In this document: positions 9,033-19,464 of the stretch, piece by piece
Position numbering within the stretch: the stretch's first letter is position 1
Layout: every line of letters begins with the position of its first letter
From: Ceratorhiza oryzae-sativae
Lineage: Eukaryota > Basidiomycota > Agaricomycetes > Cantharellales > Ceratobasidiaceae
Direction: 5' to 3'
NCBI GenBank assembly: GCA_030998015.1
Contig: JARWMV010000012.1
Location: 62,001 to 126,000 of the forward strand
Length of the DNA: 64,000 nucleotides
Translations under genes and position numbers: made by a program
Notes under the pieces: model-generated
Database searches by the model: none
The model's input: only the letters and a program-made list of their open reading frames with translations
What the model was told of the DNA's origin: nothing

Positions 9033-12000
9033 ACATTGATGGAGCAAATGTATCAAGCGAAACCTGTACGGACTTTGAGATATATGCTGTAGACAACATA
9101 TCCCCTTTGAATATATATTTTGTTGCATCTCAAGCCCCGTCCGCTCCAGAAAATAAAAGTATCAACCGTATGCAAACCATGCATGGTTGGGCTATGATTG
9201 ACTCAGGCGCATCTTCATGCTTTATACACCCACGCCTAGTTAAACAATATCGAATACCCACTTATAAAAAGAAAAATCCAAAAAAATTAAAAGTTATCGA
9301 TGGTTGTGAAATCTCTTCTGGTATTGTTGATACGGAATGTGTTTTTATTTTAGAAATAGGTAGTCATAAGGAACAATTGGTTTGTAATGTAGCAGACATA
9401 GGTAGACACACCTTAGTACTAGGAATGTCGTGGCTCAAATTACATAATCCAAATATTGACTGGCCAATTAAACGTATTACCTTCAACTCAAACTTTTGTA
9501 TAAAAAATTGTGTTCTTGCTTCTAATGTAGTTCTTGGCAATGTTGGTGGTGTTGTTGACCCATTCAATGAAAACCTAGGAGGTGTCGAGGCTTACCAACC
9601 TCTTGAAGGCATCCCTAGGGACCCTGGAGGTGTCGTGGTATCAAAACCACTTGAAGGCATCCCAGAGGAACTCCGAGACTATACGGACGTATTTTCTGAG
9701 GACAAAGTGACGGAGTTACCTCCTCACCGTCCATATGACCTTGAGATAGTCCTCAAGGATCAAAACGCACCAGTAAAAGGACCGGTATACCCCCTTCGCC
9801 CTTTGGATGATGAGGAATTAAGAAAAATACTCAAAGAGCAGTTGGACAAAGGGTTGATCAGGCCCTCCAAATCACGATACAGCTCTCCAGTAATCTTTGT
9901 TCCTAAAAAGAATGGCAAAAGAAGGATGTGTGTCGATTATCGTTCGCTCAATTCCAACACAGTACGAAACGCGTATCCCATACCTCTCATTTCCACCTTG
10001 GTAGAGAAATTGAGAGGAGCACGCATATTCACAACTCTGGACCTTAAATCTGGCTATAATCTGGTCAGAATTAAAGAAGGAGATGAATGGAAAACAGTGT
10101 TTAAAACGAAATATGGTCTATTTGAATACTTGGTCATGCCTTTTGGTCTTTGTAATGCTCCAGCCGCCTTCCAGAACTTCATGAACAAGATCTTTAGGGA
10201 TTTACTAGATGTGTCAGTCATAGTATACCTTGACGACATACTTATATTTTCCAAAAACCCGGTGGATCACACGAAGCATGTTCAAGAGGTGTTATCCCGA
10301 CTTAGGAAACACCAACTATACTGCAACCTGGAAAAATGTGTCTTCAATGCCTCTGAAGTAGAATACCTAGGCGTAATTGCCAACGGCGAAGGAGTCAAAA
10401 CAGACCCAAAAAAGGTCACGGAAGCGGTCAATTGGGAAACACCGTGTACCGTAAAGGAAGTGCAGGAAGCACTAGGGTTTTTTAACTACTATCGCCGCTT
10501 CATAGAGGACTTTGCAGGACGAGCTTGGCCTATGTACCAGCTCTTGCGGAAAGACGTCCATTGGCGATGGGGTAAGAATGAGGAAGCATCTTTCCAAATT
10601 CTAAAAAAAGCACTAGTCGAATCTCCTGTCTTAATCCAACCAGACGTCACAAAGGAATTTATACTGGAATGTGATGCATCCGACTTTGCCACTGGAGCTA
10701 TCCTTAACCAGTATGGCAGAGACTGTAAATTGCACCCAGTAGCCTTCTATTCCAAAACTCTATCACCAGCCGAACGAAATTATGATATACATGATAAAGA
10801 ATTACTGGCTATGATACGAGCATTCAAAGAATGGCATCACTTGCTCGAAGGGTCTGAAATCCCTGTCTTGGTACTCTCAGACCACAAAAATCTAGAGTTC
10901 TTCCAGACAAAAAGGGACTTAAACCGGAGACAAGCAAGGTGGATGGGCTTCCTGGCCGACTACAACTACAGAATCAAATACAGAAAAGGGGCACAAAACA
11001 GAAAAGCTGACATACTATCTCGACGAGAATCACTTCGGAGAGAGGCAGCTAAAGAGGGGGGTGAAACCCCACCGCTTATCAGCCCCGAGCTTTTCATTTC
11101 GGCAATTCTCACAGACCATTCCCTCAATGATTTAATCAGGGATGCGTTACCAGATGATAAGACCGTATCAAAGATTCTAAAGTCCCTTGAGGAGAACATT
11201 CCGGTTAAAGGCTGGCGTCTAGAAGATGACTTGTTGTACTACCACGACCACATATATGTACCAAACGAGTCAGAAATCAGACGAGTAGTCATAGAAAGCC
11301 GACATGACAATCCTGCAGCAGGGCATCCAGGGCATTTTAGGACACTAGACCTCTTATCTCGAGATTACTATTGGTCCGGAATGAAAAAATCTGTTGTCAA
11401 TTATATTCAGGCATGCGACTCGTGTATCCGGAACAAGCATTCAAACCAAGCCCCTCCTGGTCTCCTACAACCCATAGACTTACCAAATAAACCCTGGGAG
11501 GAAATCACCTATGACTTGATCACCGGATTACCAATGTCAGAAGGTTACGATGCAATACTCACAGTGGTGGACCGATTATCAAAAATGGTACACTTTATCC
11601 CCACACACTCGGGAGCCACTGCAGTAGACATCGCAAACCTATTTGTAAACTTTGTCTGGAAACTACACGGATTACCCCGAAAAACCATATCGGACCGAGG
11701 CCCTAACTTCAATGCCAAATTCCTTCGCCAATTGTACAAACGCCTAAACATTGAACCACACTACTCTACGGCGTACAGACCACAGGTTGACGGGCAAAGC
11801 GAAAGGCTTAACCAATTTGTCAAAATATATCTTTGTCACTACATAAATCACAGACAGACAGATTGGGTAGCAGCATTGCCTATGGCGGAATTTGCGTATA
11901 ATAATGGGAAGCACTCAGGATCAAGCCACACGCCATTCTTTGCCTGCTATGGTTACAACCCAGACTTCACTGTGGGTAATACCAAAGAAAGCCAGGTACC

Positions 12001-12559
12001 TGCTGCCGATCAACACGCCGAACACCTCAAGGAAATCCAAGAAGAGGCCAAGGCTGCTCTAACGATTGCCAATCGAACATACTCTGAATATTATAATCGA
12101 AAGCATCGTGAAGCACCAAAGATTGAAGTCGGATCAAAGGTCTTCCTAGACAGCTCAAATATCAAAACTATACGCCCTTCTAAGAAATTGGATAACAGGC
12201 GTTTTGGGCCATATAAGGTACTGGAACAAATTGGGAAACATACCTTCAAACTGGAATTACCCAAATCCATGAAGGTCCATCCGGTATTCCACACTTCACT
12301 CCTATTCCCAAAACCAATAGATGACTATAACCGGCAACCTGTACCTGTCCCACCGGTGGTCACTCCTGATGGCGAAGAAGAATTCGAAGTTGAAGAAATC
12401 CTGGACTCTCGAAAGGTCGGAAGAAGATTGGAGTATTACGTCAAATGGAAAGGCTATGGACCAGAAGAAAATCTATGGTTACCTAAAGCCGAACTCAAGA
12501 ACGCACCTGAACGAGTCAAAGAATTCCACCAACTCCATCCCAATGCACTCGGACCTTGA
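9011..12559 (+). CDS. Pol polyprotein of E3 (PR-RT-RNaseH-IN-chromodomain)
   Basis: This frame is open for about 1180 residues, -1 relative to gag. It has no ATG near its start and overlaps the gag end by about 20 nt, so expression by a frameshift is likely. Domains: aspartic protease (DSGASS, about nt 9200), RT (FVPKKNGKRR ... YLDDIL near 10226), RNase H (ECDASD near 10667, SDHKNLEFF), integrase H2C2 finger (about 11310-11440), integrase core (TYDLI, SDRGPNF, and the Glu in GQSERLNQ, about 11505-11810), and a chromodomain at the C-terminus (12380-12540, EYYVKWKGYG). All catalytic residues are present. It is closest in layout to the Tf2/sushi group. Confidence 0.95.
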   Translation, partial: VGKRGRLNIDGANVSSETCTDFEIYAVDNISPLNIYFVASQAPSAPENKSINRMQTMHGWAMIDSGASSCFIHPRLVKQYRIPTYKKKNPKKLKVIDGCEISSGIVDTECVFILEIGSHKEQLVCNVADIGRHTLVLGMSWLKLHNPNIDWPIKRITFNSNFCIKNCVLASNVVLGNVGGVVDPFNENLGGVEAYQPLEGIPRDPGGVVVSKPLEGIPEELRDYTDVFSEDKVTELPPHRPYDLEIVLKDQNAPVKGPVYPLRPLDDEELRKILKEQLDKGLIRPSKSRYSSPVIFVPKKNGKRRMCVDYRSLNSNTVRNAYPIPLISTLVEKLRGARIFTTLDLKSGYNLVRIKEGDEWKTVFKTKYGLFEYLVMPFGLCNAPAAFQNFMNKIFRDLLDVSVIVYLDDILIFSKNPVDHTKHVQEVLSRLRKHQLYCNLEKCVFNASEVEYLGVIANGEGVKTDPKKVTEAVNWETPCTVKEVQEALGFFNYYRRFIEDFAGRAWPMYQLLRKDVHWRWGKNEEASFQILKKALVESPVLIQPDVTKEFILECDASDFATGAILNQYGRDCKLHPVAFYSKTLSPAERNYDIHDKELLAMIRAFKEWHHLLEGSEIPVLVLSDHKNLEFFQTKRDLNRRQARWMGFLADYNYRIKYRKGAQNRKADILSRRESLRREAAKEGGETPPLISPELFISAILTDHSLNDLIRDALPDDKTVSKILKSLEENIPVKGWRLEDDLLYYHDHIYVPNESEIRRVVIESRHDNPAAGHPGHFRTLDLLSRDYYWSGMKKSVVNYIQACDSCIRNKHSNQAPPGLLQPIDLPNKPWEEITYDLITGLPMSEGYDAILTVVDRLSKMVHFIPTHSGATAVDIANLFVNFVWKLHGLPRKTISDRGPNFNAKFLRQLYKRLNIEPHYSTAYRPQVDGQSERLNQFVKIYLCHYINHRQTDWVAALPMAEFAYNNGKHSGSSHTPFFACYGYNPDFTVGNTKESQVPAADQHAEHLKEIQEEAKAALTIANRTYSEYYNRKHREAPKIEVGSKVFLDSSNIKTIRPSKKLDNRRFGPYKVLEQIGKHTFKLELPKSMKVHPVFHTSLLFPKPIDDYNRQPVPVPPVVTPDGEEEFEVEEILDSRKVGRRLEYYVKWKGYGPEENLWLPKAELKNAPERVKEFHQLHPNALGP

Positions 12560-12570
12560 TGGGGGGGAAG
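12560..12570 (+). promoter_or_regulatory. Polypurine tract of E3
   Basis: A GATGGGGGGGAAG run directly precedes the 3' LTR. It is the expected plus-strand primer. Confidence 0.85.
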
Positions 12571-13092
12571 TGTCATGGCCTAGACCATGACGCGGATTTT
12601 ATTATGATTTTTGTATATTTTATAAAATCTCTCCTTTTCATATTTTTGGACAAGTCCTGTTTAATCGGATATATGCATAGAATTACTTACATGATCACGT
12701 GACCTTGTTGTTGTTTATGTTCTGTTTGTACCTTCTGGAATATTCCGTTACATGGCACCATTCTCACATCATACGATAGTTGTCTCGCACCATACGTGTA
12801 TTTGATATAGCTCATCGTATGAATATATAAGGGAGAGTCTGAGAGCCTTAAGCCTCAGAACTCGACCTCCTGTCGTATCCCCTCTACTACCTGTGTGACT
12901 TACCAGTCCATAGTCCCTGCCCAGTCCTCTTAAGGACAAGTGCACCTACTACCCTACCTCCTTGCGTCTTATCGCACCCTCACTGCACGTCCCACCTTAG
13001 ACGTTGTCAGTAAAGCCTCTGGCATCGCTGCCCATAGGCTTGTCATCACCACTTAGGTGTTTGACATTCCTGTTCAGGTCGTAGCTCTGACA
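12571..13092 (+). repeat. 3' LTR of E3 (522 bp)
   Basis: It runs from TGTCATGG to CTCTGACA and is followed by the target duplication ATAGG. It keeps the CpG at 13080-13081 that is CpA in the 5' LTR. Confidence 0.96.
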
Positions 13093-16000
13093 ATAGGGAT
13101 CGTCTTTATGTTTGGTCAGGAGCAAGGCATGAAATACTGGGTGTATTTTCATGGTTACTGGCAAGTCCAGTTTGAAGGTGTGAGTGCCATGTTGTGCTAC
13201 CACCTTGAATGGTCCAACTCTCTTGTGGGCCAGTTTCCTGGAAGCCTGTTGTGTCTGTATGTTCTTGGTGTTGAGCCAGACTTTGTCTCCCACCTTGATG
13301 GCTTCTGGGGTCCAATGCTTCCAATCATAGTATTCTTTGGTCCTCTGGTTTGATAATTCCAGAGCAGCCTTGAGTTTGTCATGGCCCTTTTGAAGCCATT
13401 CTGCATGATTGTCTGCTAAGGGAAATTCTTGTCCCTCCTTGTCCCCAACTGCCAACCTTGGATGGAAACTGTAGTTTGCAAAGAATGGTGATTTGCTGGT
13501 TGAGGCGTTGACACCATTATTGTAGGCAAATTCAGCCAGTGGTAAGAGTGAGACCCATTGTCCTGCTGGTCTGATACATAATGTCTGATGTACCCTTCTA
13601 CTACTTGGTTGGCCCTTTCAGACTGGCCATCTGTTTGGGGGTGATATGCTGTGGAGTAAGAGGGTTTTATATCCAGCTGTTTGTATAAGTGCCTTAGGAA
13701 TTTGGATGCAAAGTTGGGGCCATGGTCTGAGATTGTTTTCCATGGTAACCCATGAAGTTTCCATACGTATGTTAGGAACAAGTTGGCACAATCCATAGCA
13801 CTGGCTTCTGATTGGCATGGGATAAAGTGGACCATTTTTGTCAGGCAGTCAACAACCATAAATATAGCATCAAACCCTTCTGACAAGGGTAGCCCATTGA
13901 TCAGATCATAGGTGATTTCCTCCCAAGGTTTTTCTGGTGCTGGTATTGAGTTTAAGAGCCCTGGGGGAACCTGGTTGCTGTGCTTGTTCCTAATACAGGA
14001 TTTGCAATGTATAACATATTTGTTGACCAATTTTTTCATTGATGACCATGTATATTTGCAGTTTAACAATTCATATGTTCTGAACTGTCCTGGGTGTCCT
14101 GCAGCTGGGTTGTCATGACAGCTTTCAATGATCAGCTTGCAAAGTTCTTTGTTATTTGGGACATAGATTCAGCCCTTGTATCATAAAAGTCCTTCATCCC
14201 ATTCCCAATTTTTGACCTTTTCATTGTTGTCTAGGGCTTTTAGCACTTTTGACAGGTGCTCATCCCCTGGGATGGCATCCCTAATGAGTTGTTCCAGGTC
14301 ATGGTCTGGTGTGATTGCTTGTAGCCACAATGATTTTAGTTCCAAAAATTGGTTTTGTGCAAGCAGAGCTTGGCTCTCACCCCCCTCTTTAGGGATGTGC
14401 CTTGACAACCTAGAGAGTATGTCCGCCCAGCTGTTCTTTGCCCCTTCAATGTATAGAATCTTGAATTTGAATCTGGACAGGAACTCATGCCATCATGTGA
14501 CTCAGCTGTTCAGTGGCCGATTTGTCTTCCAATATTCCAGATTTTTGTGATCACAAACAATGTTTACTGGGTGTTCGGCCCCTTCTAGTAAGTGATGCCA
14601 GTGTTTGAGGGCTTTTATAATTGCCAGCATTTCCTTGTTGTAAATATTGTAATTTCTTTCTGCCAGGACCATTGCCTTGGAGTAGTAGGAGATTGGGTGG
14701 AGCATTCCATCTTCTCCATATTGCAATAACACAGCACCTGTGGCATAGCCTGAGGTGTCTGTTTCCAGAATAAATGGTTTGCTGGGTTCTGGCTGAATTA
14801 GGAGGGGGGCCTCTTTCAATTTCTGCTTCAGCAGGTTCCATGCCTGATCCCTTTCTTCTGTCCATTCCCACTTTACGTCCTTCTTGACAAGTTCATAAAG
14901 ACATTTTGTGATTTTTGAAAAGTCTTTTATGAAGTGCCTCAACCAGTTTGCAAACCCCAACCCTTCCAGGACTTCAGTTGGGTTGGTAGGGGTTGGCCAT
15001 TCAACAGCTTTTTCAACCTTGGCTGGGTCTACTTTAATTCCCTGGGGAGTCACTACTATTCCCAGGTAATCAACTTTGGTGACATCGAAAACACATTTCT
15101 CCAGGGCACAGTATAGGCCAGCTTTTTGGAGGCAACACAAGACTTCTTTGACATGTTTGTCATGTTCTTCTTGGTTTTTGGAGAACACTAATATGTTGTC
15201 CGTATAAATTACAACATAAATGCCCTCAATGTCTTAGAACTCTTCCTGGATCATGGCCATGAAGGTTCCTGGTGTGTTCTTTTGACCAAATTGCATGACT
15301 AAGGGCTTGTACAACCCATATTTGGTCTTAAAAGCAGCCTTCCATTCATCTCCTTCCCAAATTTGTATGAGGTTGAAAACCCACTTTAGATCAAACTTGG
15401 TGAATATCTTTGCCCCATGCAAAGTCTCCACAATATCATTGATGTGTGGAAGTGGGTACACATTGGAGACAGTCATTTCATTTAGTCACTGGTAGTCAAT
15501 GCACATGCGCAGCTACCCATTCTTCTTTTTAACAAATATGACTGGGGATGCCATTGGTGACCTTGAGGGTCTGATATGCCCTGCTTTCAGTTGGCAGTCC
15601 AAGGTTTTGTGCAATTCTGCATCTTCCTTGACACCCACACTATATATGGGGCCATGCCTTGGCTTGGCATCCAGCTTTAAATCTATTTCCATATCCCACT
15701 TTCTATGGGGTGGTAATGGCTGGACATCATCTTCTTCAGCAAATATTTTCTGGAATTCTTTATATTTTGCTGGGAGGGAGTCTAAGGAGTCCAACTGGAG
15801 CTCCTTGGGTTCATTTGCACACACATGCAAGGGTTTTGTGATGCAGTGCTTCAAGCATATTGGCAAGTTGAACTTCATGTCCTTTCCATCCCAATCAATG
15901 TCAGGGTTATGGAATTTGAGCCATGACATGCCCAGGACTAAATCATTTTTGCCAATGTTCACAACATAAGCACTGAGAATTTCTTGGTGCTCCTGAATGC

Positions 16001-16359
16001 ACAACTCAAAGGTGCAATAGTGGGTCACAGACCCTGAGTTGATCTCCCTTCCATTGATAACTTGTAGTTTTTTTTGGTGTTTTTAGGGAGACAGTAGGGA
16101 TATGATATTGTTTAACAAGGTCTTCATGGATAAATACTGATGTGGCCCCTGAATCAATCATGGCCCATCTGTTGAATTTTTTCATATTATATGCAGACTT
16201 GTGTTTGGGGGTTATGTGCAATGGGAATGCATGAAAGAAAAACTGAAGTTGTGATTGGTTTCCTAATGACATACATTCCATTTCCATATTTTCATTTTCA
16301 TTCTGTGCATTTTGTAACATAGCACCCAAGACCGCCCCCCTGGCACAGTTTGAGCTCAT
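13093..16359 (-). pseudogene. pol of E2 (PR-RT-RNaseH-IN, decayed)
   Basis: It reads from 16359 downwards, its ATG overlapping the gag stop (ATGA). Protease IDSGATS is at about 16160. RT spans about 15500-15150; its active box reads YTDN at about 15210, not YxDD. RNase H (ETDTSG, CDHKNLEYW) is at about 14760-14510. The integrase zinc finger and core are at about 14050-13600, with ISDHGPNF where ISDRGPNF is usual. Stops and frameshifts break it at about 16030, 15515, 15240, 14500, 14180 and 13455. The C-terminal part is cut at 13093 by E3 and continues at 6829. It is not functional. Confidence 0.9.
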
Positions 16360-17747
16360 TCTTTTACCAACTCATTGTCAGTTGTTTCTACATCCTCCAC
16401 AACCACTTTGTAACCTGACATCTTGGCCAAAGGGCACTTGGTGGCAATATGACCACGTCCTCCACAGTTATAGCAGGTGTTTATTCCCTTCCCTTTTCCT
16501 GTACCATCCAGGTCCATTGCATCTGGATCCTTTGCCTTAGGGGCTGCTGGTGGGTGGTTGTCCTTCTTTATGTCCTTGAAGGATTCTTGGACGTTGGAGT
16601 TGCTACCATTGTAATGGACAGTGGGGACCATGAAACCCCTGGCATTGGGCCTGATGGCTACAATTTGGCCCTTTACTGCCCTGCCATCCTTGATTTTGTA
16701 TATTTGTTCCCCACTCTTGAATTTTTCTTTTGGGGGGCCACTTTGGGGGGGTGTCGATGCTTTACTGGATGTGGTGTTGTTGCTGCTAGACTTGCCACCT
16801 CCATGAGATGTCCTTTTGCTACCAAATGAGATAAGGTGGTGGTCAATTTCCAAGGCCTGCTGTGTGAGCTGGGTGAATGTTTTGGTGCAGGGGTCATAGT
16901 TTTGGGCCACCATGCTGTCTGTTACATCTGATGACAGACCATTGTAGAACTGGTCACGCATGGCTGCATCATTGTAGTTGAGCCCTGTTGAATATAGGTT
17001 GAATAGGGTGAGATAATCCTGCACAGTCTTGGATTGTTTCAGTTTCCACCACTTGTTGTGGTTATTTTCAGTGTGATTCAGGTCCCCAGAACAGGTGGTA
17101 AATTCTTGCCAGAACAAGTTGGCATCATGAAGCCATGGGATTGCAGTTCTGGGGTTTAAGATTTCAAATTCTTCATATGAGTTGACCCATTCAGCAGCCA
17201 ATCCCTCAAGATAGGATGTGATAAAGGTGACCACTTGGTCAGCCAAGTGCCCACCCATAATTGTAGTGATGTATCAGGCGCATGCAATTCTGAATGAAAT
17301 AGCGTCTTTGCACTTTGTACCATCAAATTTTGGTGGAGCAGCCATTTTAACTTTTGCTGTCAACCCACTGGAGGGAGTAGTAGCTGCAGGTTGCAGCTGA
17401 GTTGTGCTTGAGGAAGGTTGTATTTGGGCACTGCTGGTGCTGCCTGAGGAGGTGTGTATTTGTACCTTGATGCGTGTAATGGTGGTTTGAAGGATTGCTA
17501 GCATGCCAACTAGGTTGTTAACATTGGTGGCCAGCCTGGCCATGTTGGCATCTATCTTTGCTTGGTTTGTCATGAGCTTTGCCTTGAGCAAGTCTATGTA
17601 GGTCTTGTTGTTATGTTCAATGTCCCCAATATCATTTTGGAGGTTGTTGGTTTGTTCTTGCAATTCATCCATTGACTGAAGCATATAGACCACTTTGTCT
17701 CTGTCAGACATATTTGCCCAAGTGGGGGCAGGAGTTGGCAATGCCAT
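16356..17747 (-). pseudogene. gag of E2 (one stop)
   Basis: It opens at 17747 (MALPTPAPTW, like the E3 gag start SAPNPAPAW). A coiled-coil-like N-terminus follows (about residues 20-75), then the capsid domain, a poly-Ser/Asn linker, and a CCHC knuckle (CYNCGGRGHIATKC) at about 16490-16440. A stop near 17274 breaks the frame between FRIACA and YITT; otherwise it is open. Conservation with E3 gag is clear over the capsid (NYNDAAMRDQFYNGL against GYNDTSLRDHFYDGL). Confidence 0.88.
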
Positions 17748-17957
17748 TTCAAAAAGGACTCAGGTGGATTCTAGAGGCAACAGAGATGATAAGGAAGTAC
17801 AGGAAATTGAGGGTTATTTTGATAGTAGAATATTTCCATTCCTTGCACAAGTCTATAAATCTTGAAGTTTTCAATTCCCCCAAACCTCAACCATGTGTTG
17901 TCCAAATCCCAACTTTTGGTGTCCTGACAACAATTTGGGTGTTCCACCCTTTTCAGT

Positions 17958-18776
17958 TTAATTTGATCCTGAAGGAGGGCTTCCTTGGGGAGAATTGACT
18001 TGGGCTGCCTGAAGGGGTGCTTCTTCCTGAATTGGCAAGCCTGTGCCACTTAGGAAGGTAAGGTGAGGAAGGTCTGACAGTGTTGAGAAGACAGGGAAGG
18101 CATACTCATGTGGTGAGGTAGTTTCTTGGACTAGTGCTTCTAGTCTGAGGTGTTTGTGGAGGAGGGATAGATAGTCCTCCTGATGTTTGTGCAACTGCTT
18201 GGTTAGGTATGTGCAATGGGCCTTGGCTTTGTGAAGTTTCTCACAAGTTTCTTCATACTTATTTTGGTAATAACAATACCTGTCTTGGAAGTTTTCAATA
18301 GTGTTTAACAGGTGACAAAGGAGTTGTTGGCCAAGGTTCTCCAGCTTATAGCTGGTTATGGGGGAAGGTGTAGTAGTATAAGAATTTCTCCTTCTTAGGA
18401 CAGTAGGGGCAGTGTGCAGGGAAGGTGGCTCCATTTGCTCAATGGCAAATTTTGCACTTGGGGGCACCTGGCTCAGTGACAAAGGCTTGTTGGGCTTGTC
18501 CAACTTTCTGGGGGTGGACTTGGATGATTACTGCACAATTAAAATCAATGTGCCCAGCCCATTCAAGGATGTCTTCAACTGAATTGAGGGTGAAGCAATG
18601 GATTGACAGGTGTCCAAACCACCCACACAAATGGCAGCACTGGTCTTCTGTAAAAGGTTGTGCCACTTGAGGGCTGTGTGTTCCGTCAGAGGTGTACTCC
18701 AGCAAGAGCAGGATAAAAAGAAAAATAGACCCTTTCCTGAGTCTATTGGAACAGGAAGGTGACCTCCATTGCTCAA
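17958..18776 (-). pseudogene. Leader ORF of E2 with zinc knuckle and coiled coil
   Basis: Upstream of gag on the same strand lies an extra reading that standard Ty3 elements lack. One frame (18705-18439) has a CCHC knuckle (CHLCGWFGHLSIHC) and then a second Cys cluster (CKICH ... HCPYC). The next frame (about 18370-17958) has a long helical, probably coiled-coil stretch (ENLGQQLLCHLLNTIENF onwards) and a Pro/Ser-rich end. A stop and a frameshift separate them, so the intact ancestor probably encoded one protein of about 250 residues. Its function is unknown. It could be an accessory nucleic-acid binding protein of the element. Confidence 0.5.
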
Positions 18777-19073
18777 CTACTTAAGGGCAATGAGCGACCC
18801 CACCTCTTGTTGACAAAAGAGATTAGAGAACCAAAGCTTGTTACAACGTGTGAGGGACCTGACCTTTGGTCAGTGAGCAGCCATGTCTGTGAAGACTGGT
18901 AGCACTTCAACTGATATAGGCATGCGAGGTTTCACAGAGGCACGTATAGGGCAACAATATCTTGTGGCTGTGGATAGGTGGAGTGGGATTGGGGAAGGCA
19001 ACAGGGAGTTATCTCAAGACAATGCCAACAGCATTCCAGACATATCCCAGGTGACACTGAGACTTACAATTGA
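18777..19073 (-). other. E2 untranslated leader
   Basis: This stretch between the primer site and the leader ORF contains only short broken frames. I see nothing else in it. Confidence 0.4.
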
Positions 19074-19087
19074 CAAGAACTTGACCT
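19074..19087 (-). promoter_or_regulatory. Self-primer binding site of E2
   Basis: On the minus strand AGGTCAAGTTCTTG lies 2 nt after the 5' LTR. It is the perfect 14-nt complement of CAAGAACTTGACCT inside the same LTR (plus coordinates 19156-19169). That donor starts about 33 nt below a TATATGAA box (19196-19203). Confidence 0.78.
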
Positions 19088-19089
19088 GA

Positions 19090-19464
19090 TGTTGACAACA
19101 ACAAGTCAGGCGATGAGGAAATAGTAAGAAAAGGAAAGAACTTGTATTCAACAAGAGGTCAAGTTCTTGAGGAGTCCTCTGCAAACTTTACCCAGTTCAT
19201 ATACATGGTATGAGCCACATCATAACAAACAAGTCTGTACAGTGAGTCATGACTGATAAGAGATAGAGGTGATAGAAGCAACTGTGGAACTGTGGAATTT
19301 CACATCAGAGTTGAAATACATCTTGGTTATCAGTCCAGGGTGTCCCCTGAATCACATGACACAGATATACCAAAAAAGACAAGTATGTTTTTGAAAGGAT
19401 CTCATAAAATGTAATAAATCAAGAAAATATTATAGAGTGGATATATGCATGTCAGCTTGTGACA
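19090..19464 (-). repeat. 5' LTR of E2 (375 bp)
   Basis: It runs from TGTCACAAGCTGACATGC to GTCAACA on the minus strand and pairs with 6198-6573. It contains the TATA box and the self-primer donor. Confidence 0.92.

Larger units (their letters stand above)
6830..13092 (+). mobile_element. E3, young intact Tf1/sushi-like Ty3/gypsy element
   Basis: This 6263-bp element has LTRs of 522 bp at each end. They are identical except for one base (CA at 7340-7341 against CG at 13080-13081, a CpG site). The target duplication is ATAGG at 6825-6829 and 13093-13097. It has an open gag (7719-9032) and an open pol (9011-12559) with all catalytic motifs, a self-primer site and a polypurine tract. CpG is frequent here and rare in the E2 DNA on both sides. 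It looks recently inserted and possibly still active. Confidence 0.96.
6198..19464 (-). mobile_element. E2, old chromodomain Ty3/gypsy element
   Basis: LTRs lie at 6198-6573 and 19090-19464. Between them, reading leftwards, are a self-primer site, a leader ORF with a zinc knuckle, gag, pol and an end chromodomain. E3 is inserted in it at 6830-13092. Without E3 it would be about 7.0 kb. It is heavily CpG-depleted with many stops. The outer flanks do not carry a target duplication (TCCAC left, GCAAC right) and belong to two different older elements, so this copy or its surroundings have been rearranged. Confidence 0.9.

Noticed and set aside
9005..9035. A canonical -1 slippery heptamer at the E3 gag-pol overlap
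   Set aside because: Pol is in the -1 frame, but no X-XXY-YYZ heptamer aligned with the gag codons is present. The same holds for E4 near 49620.
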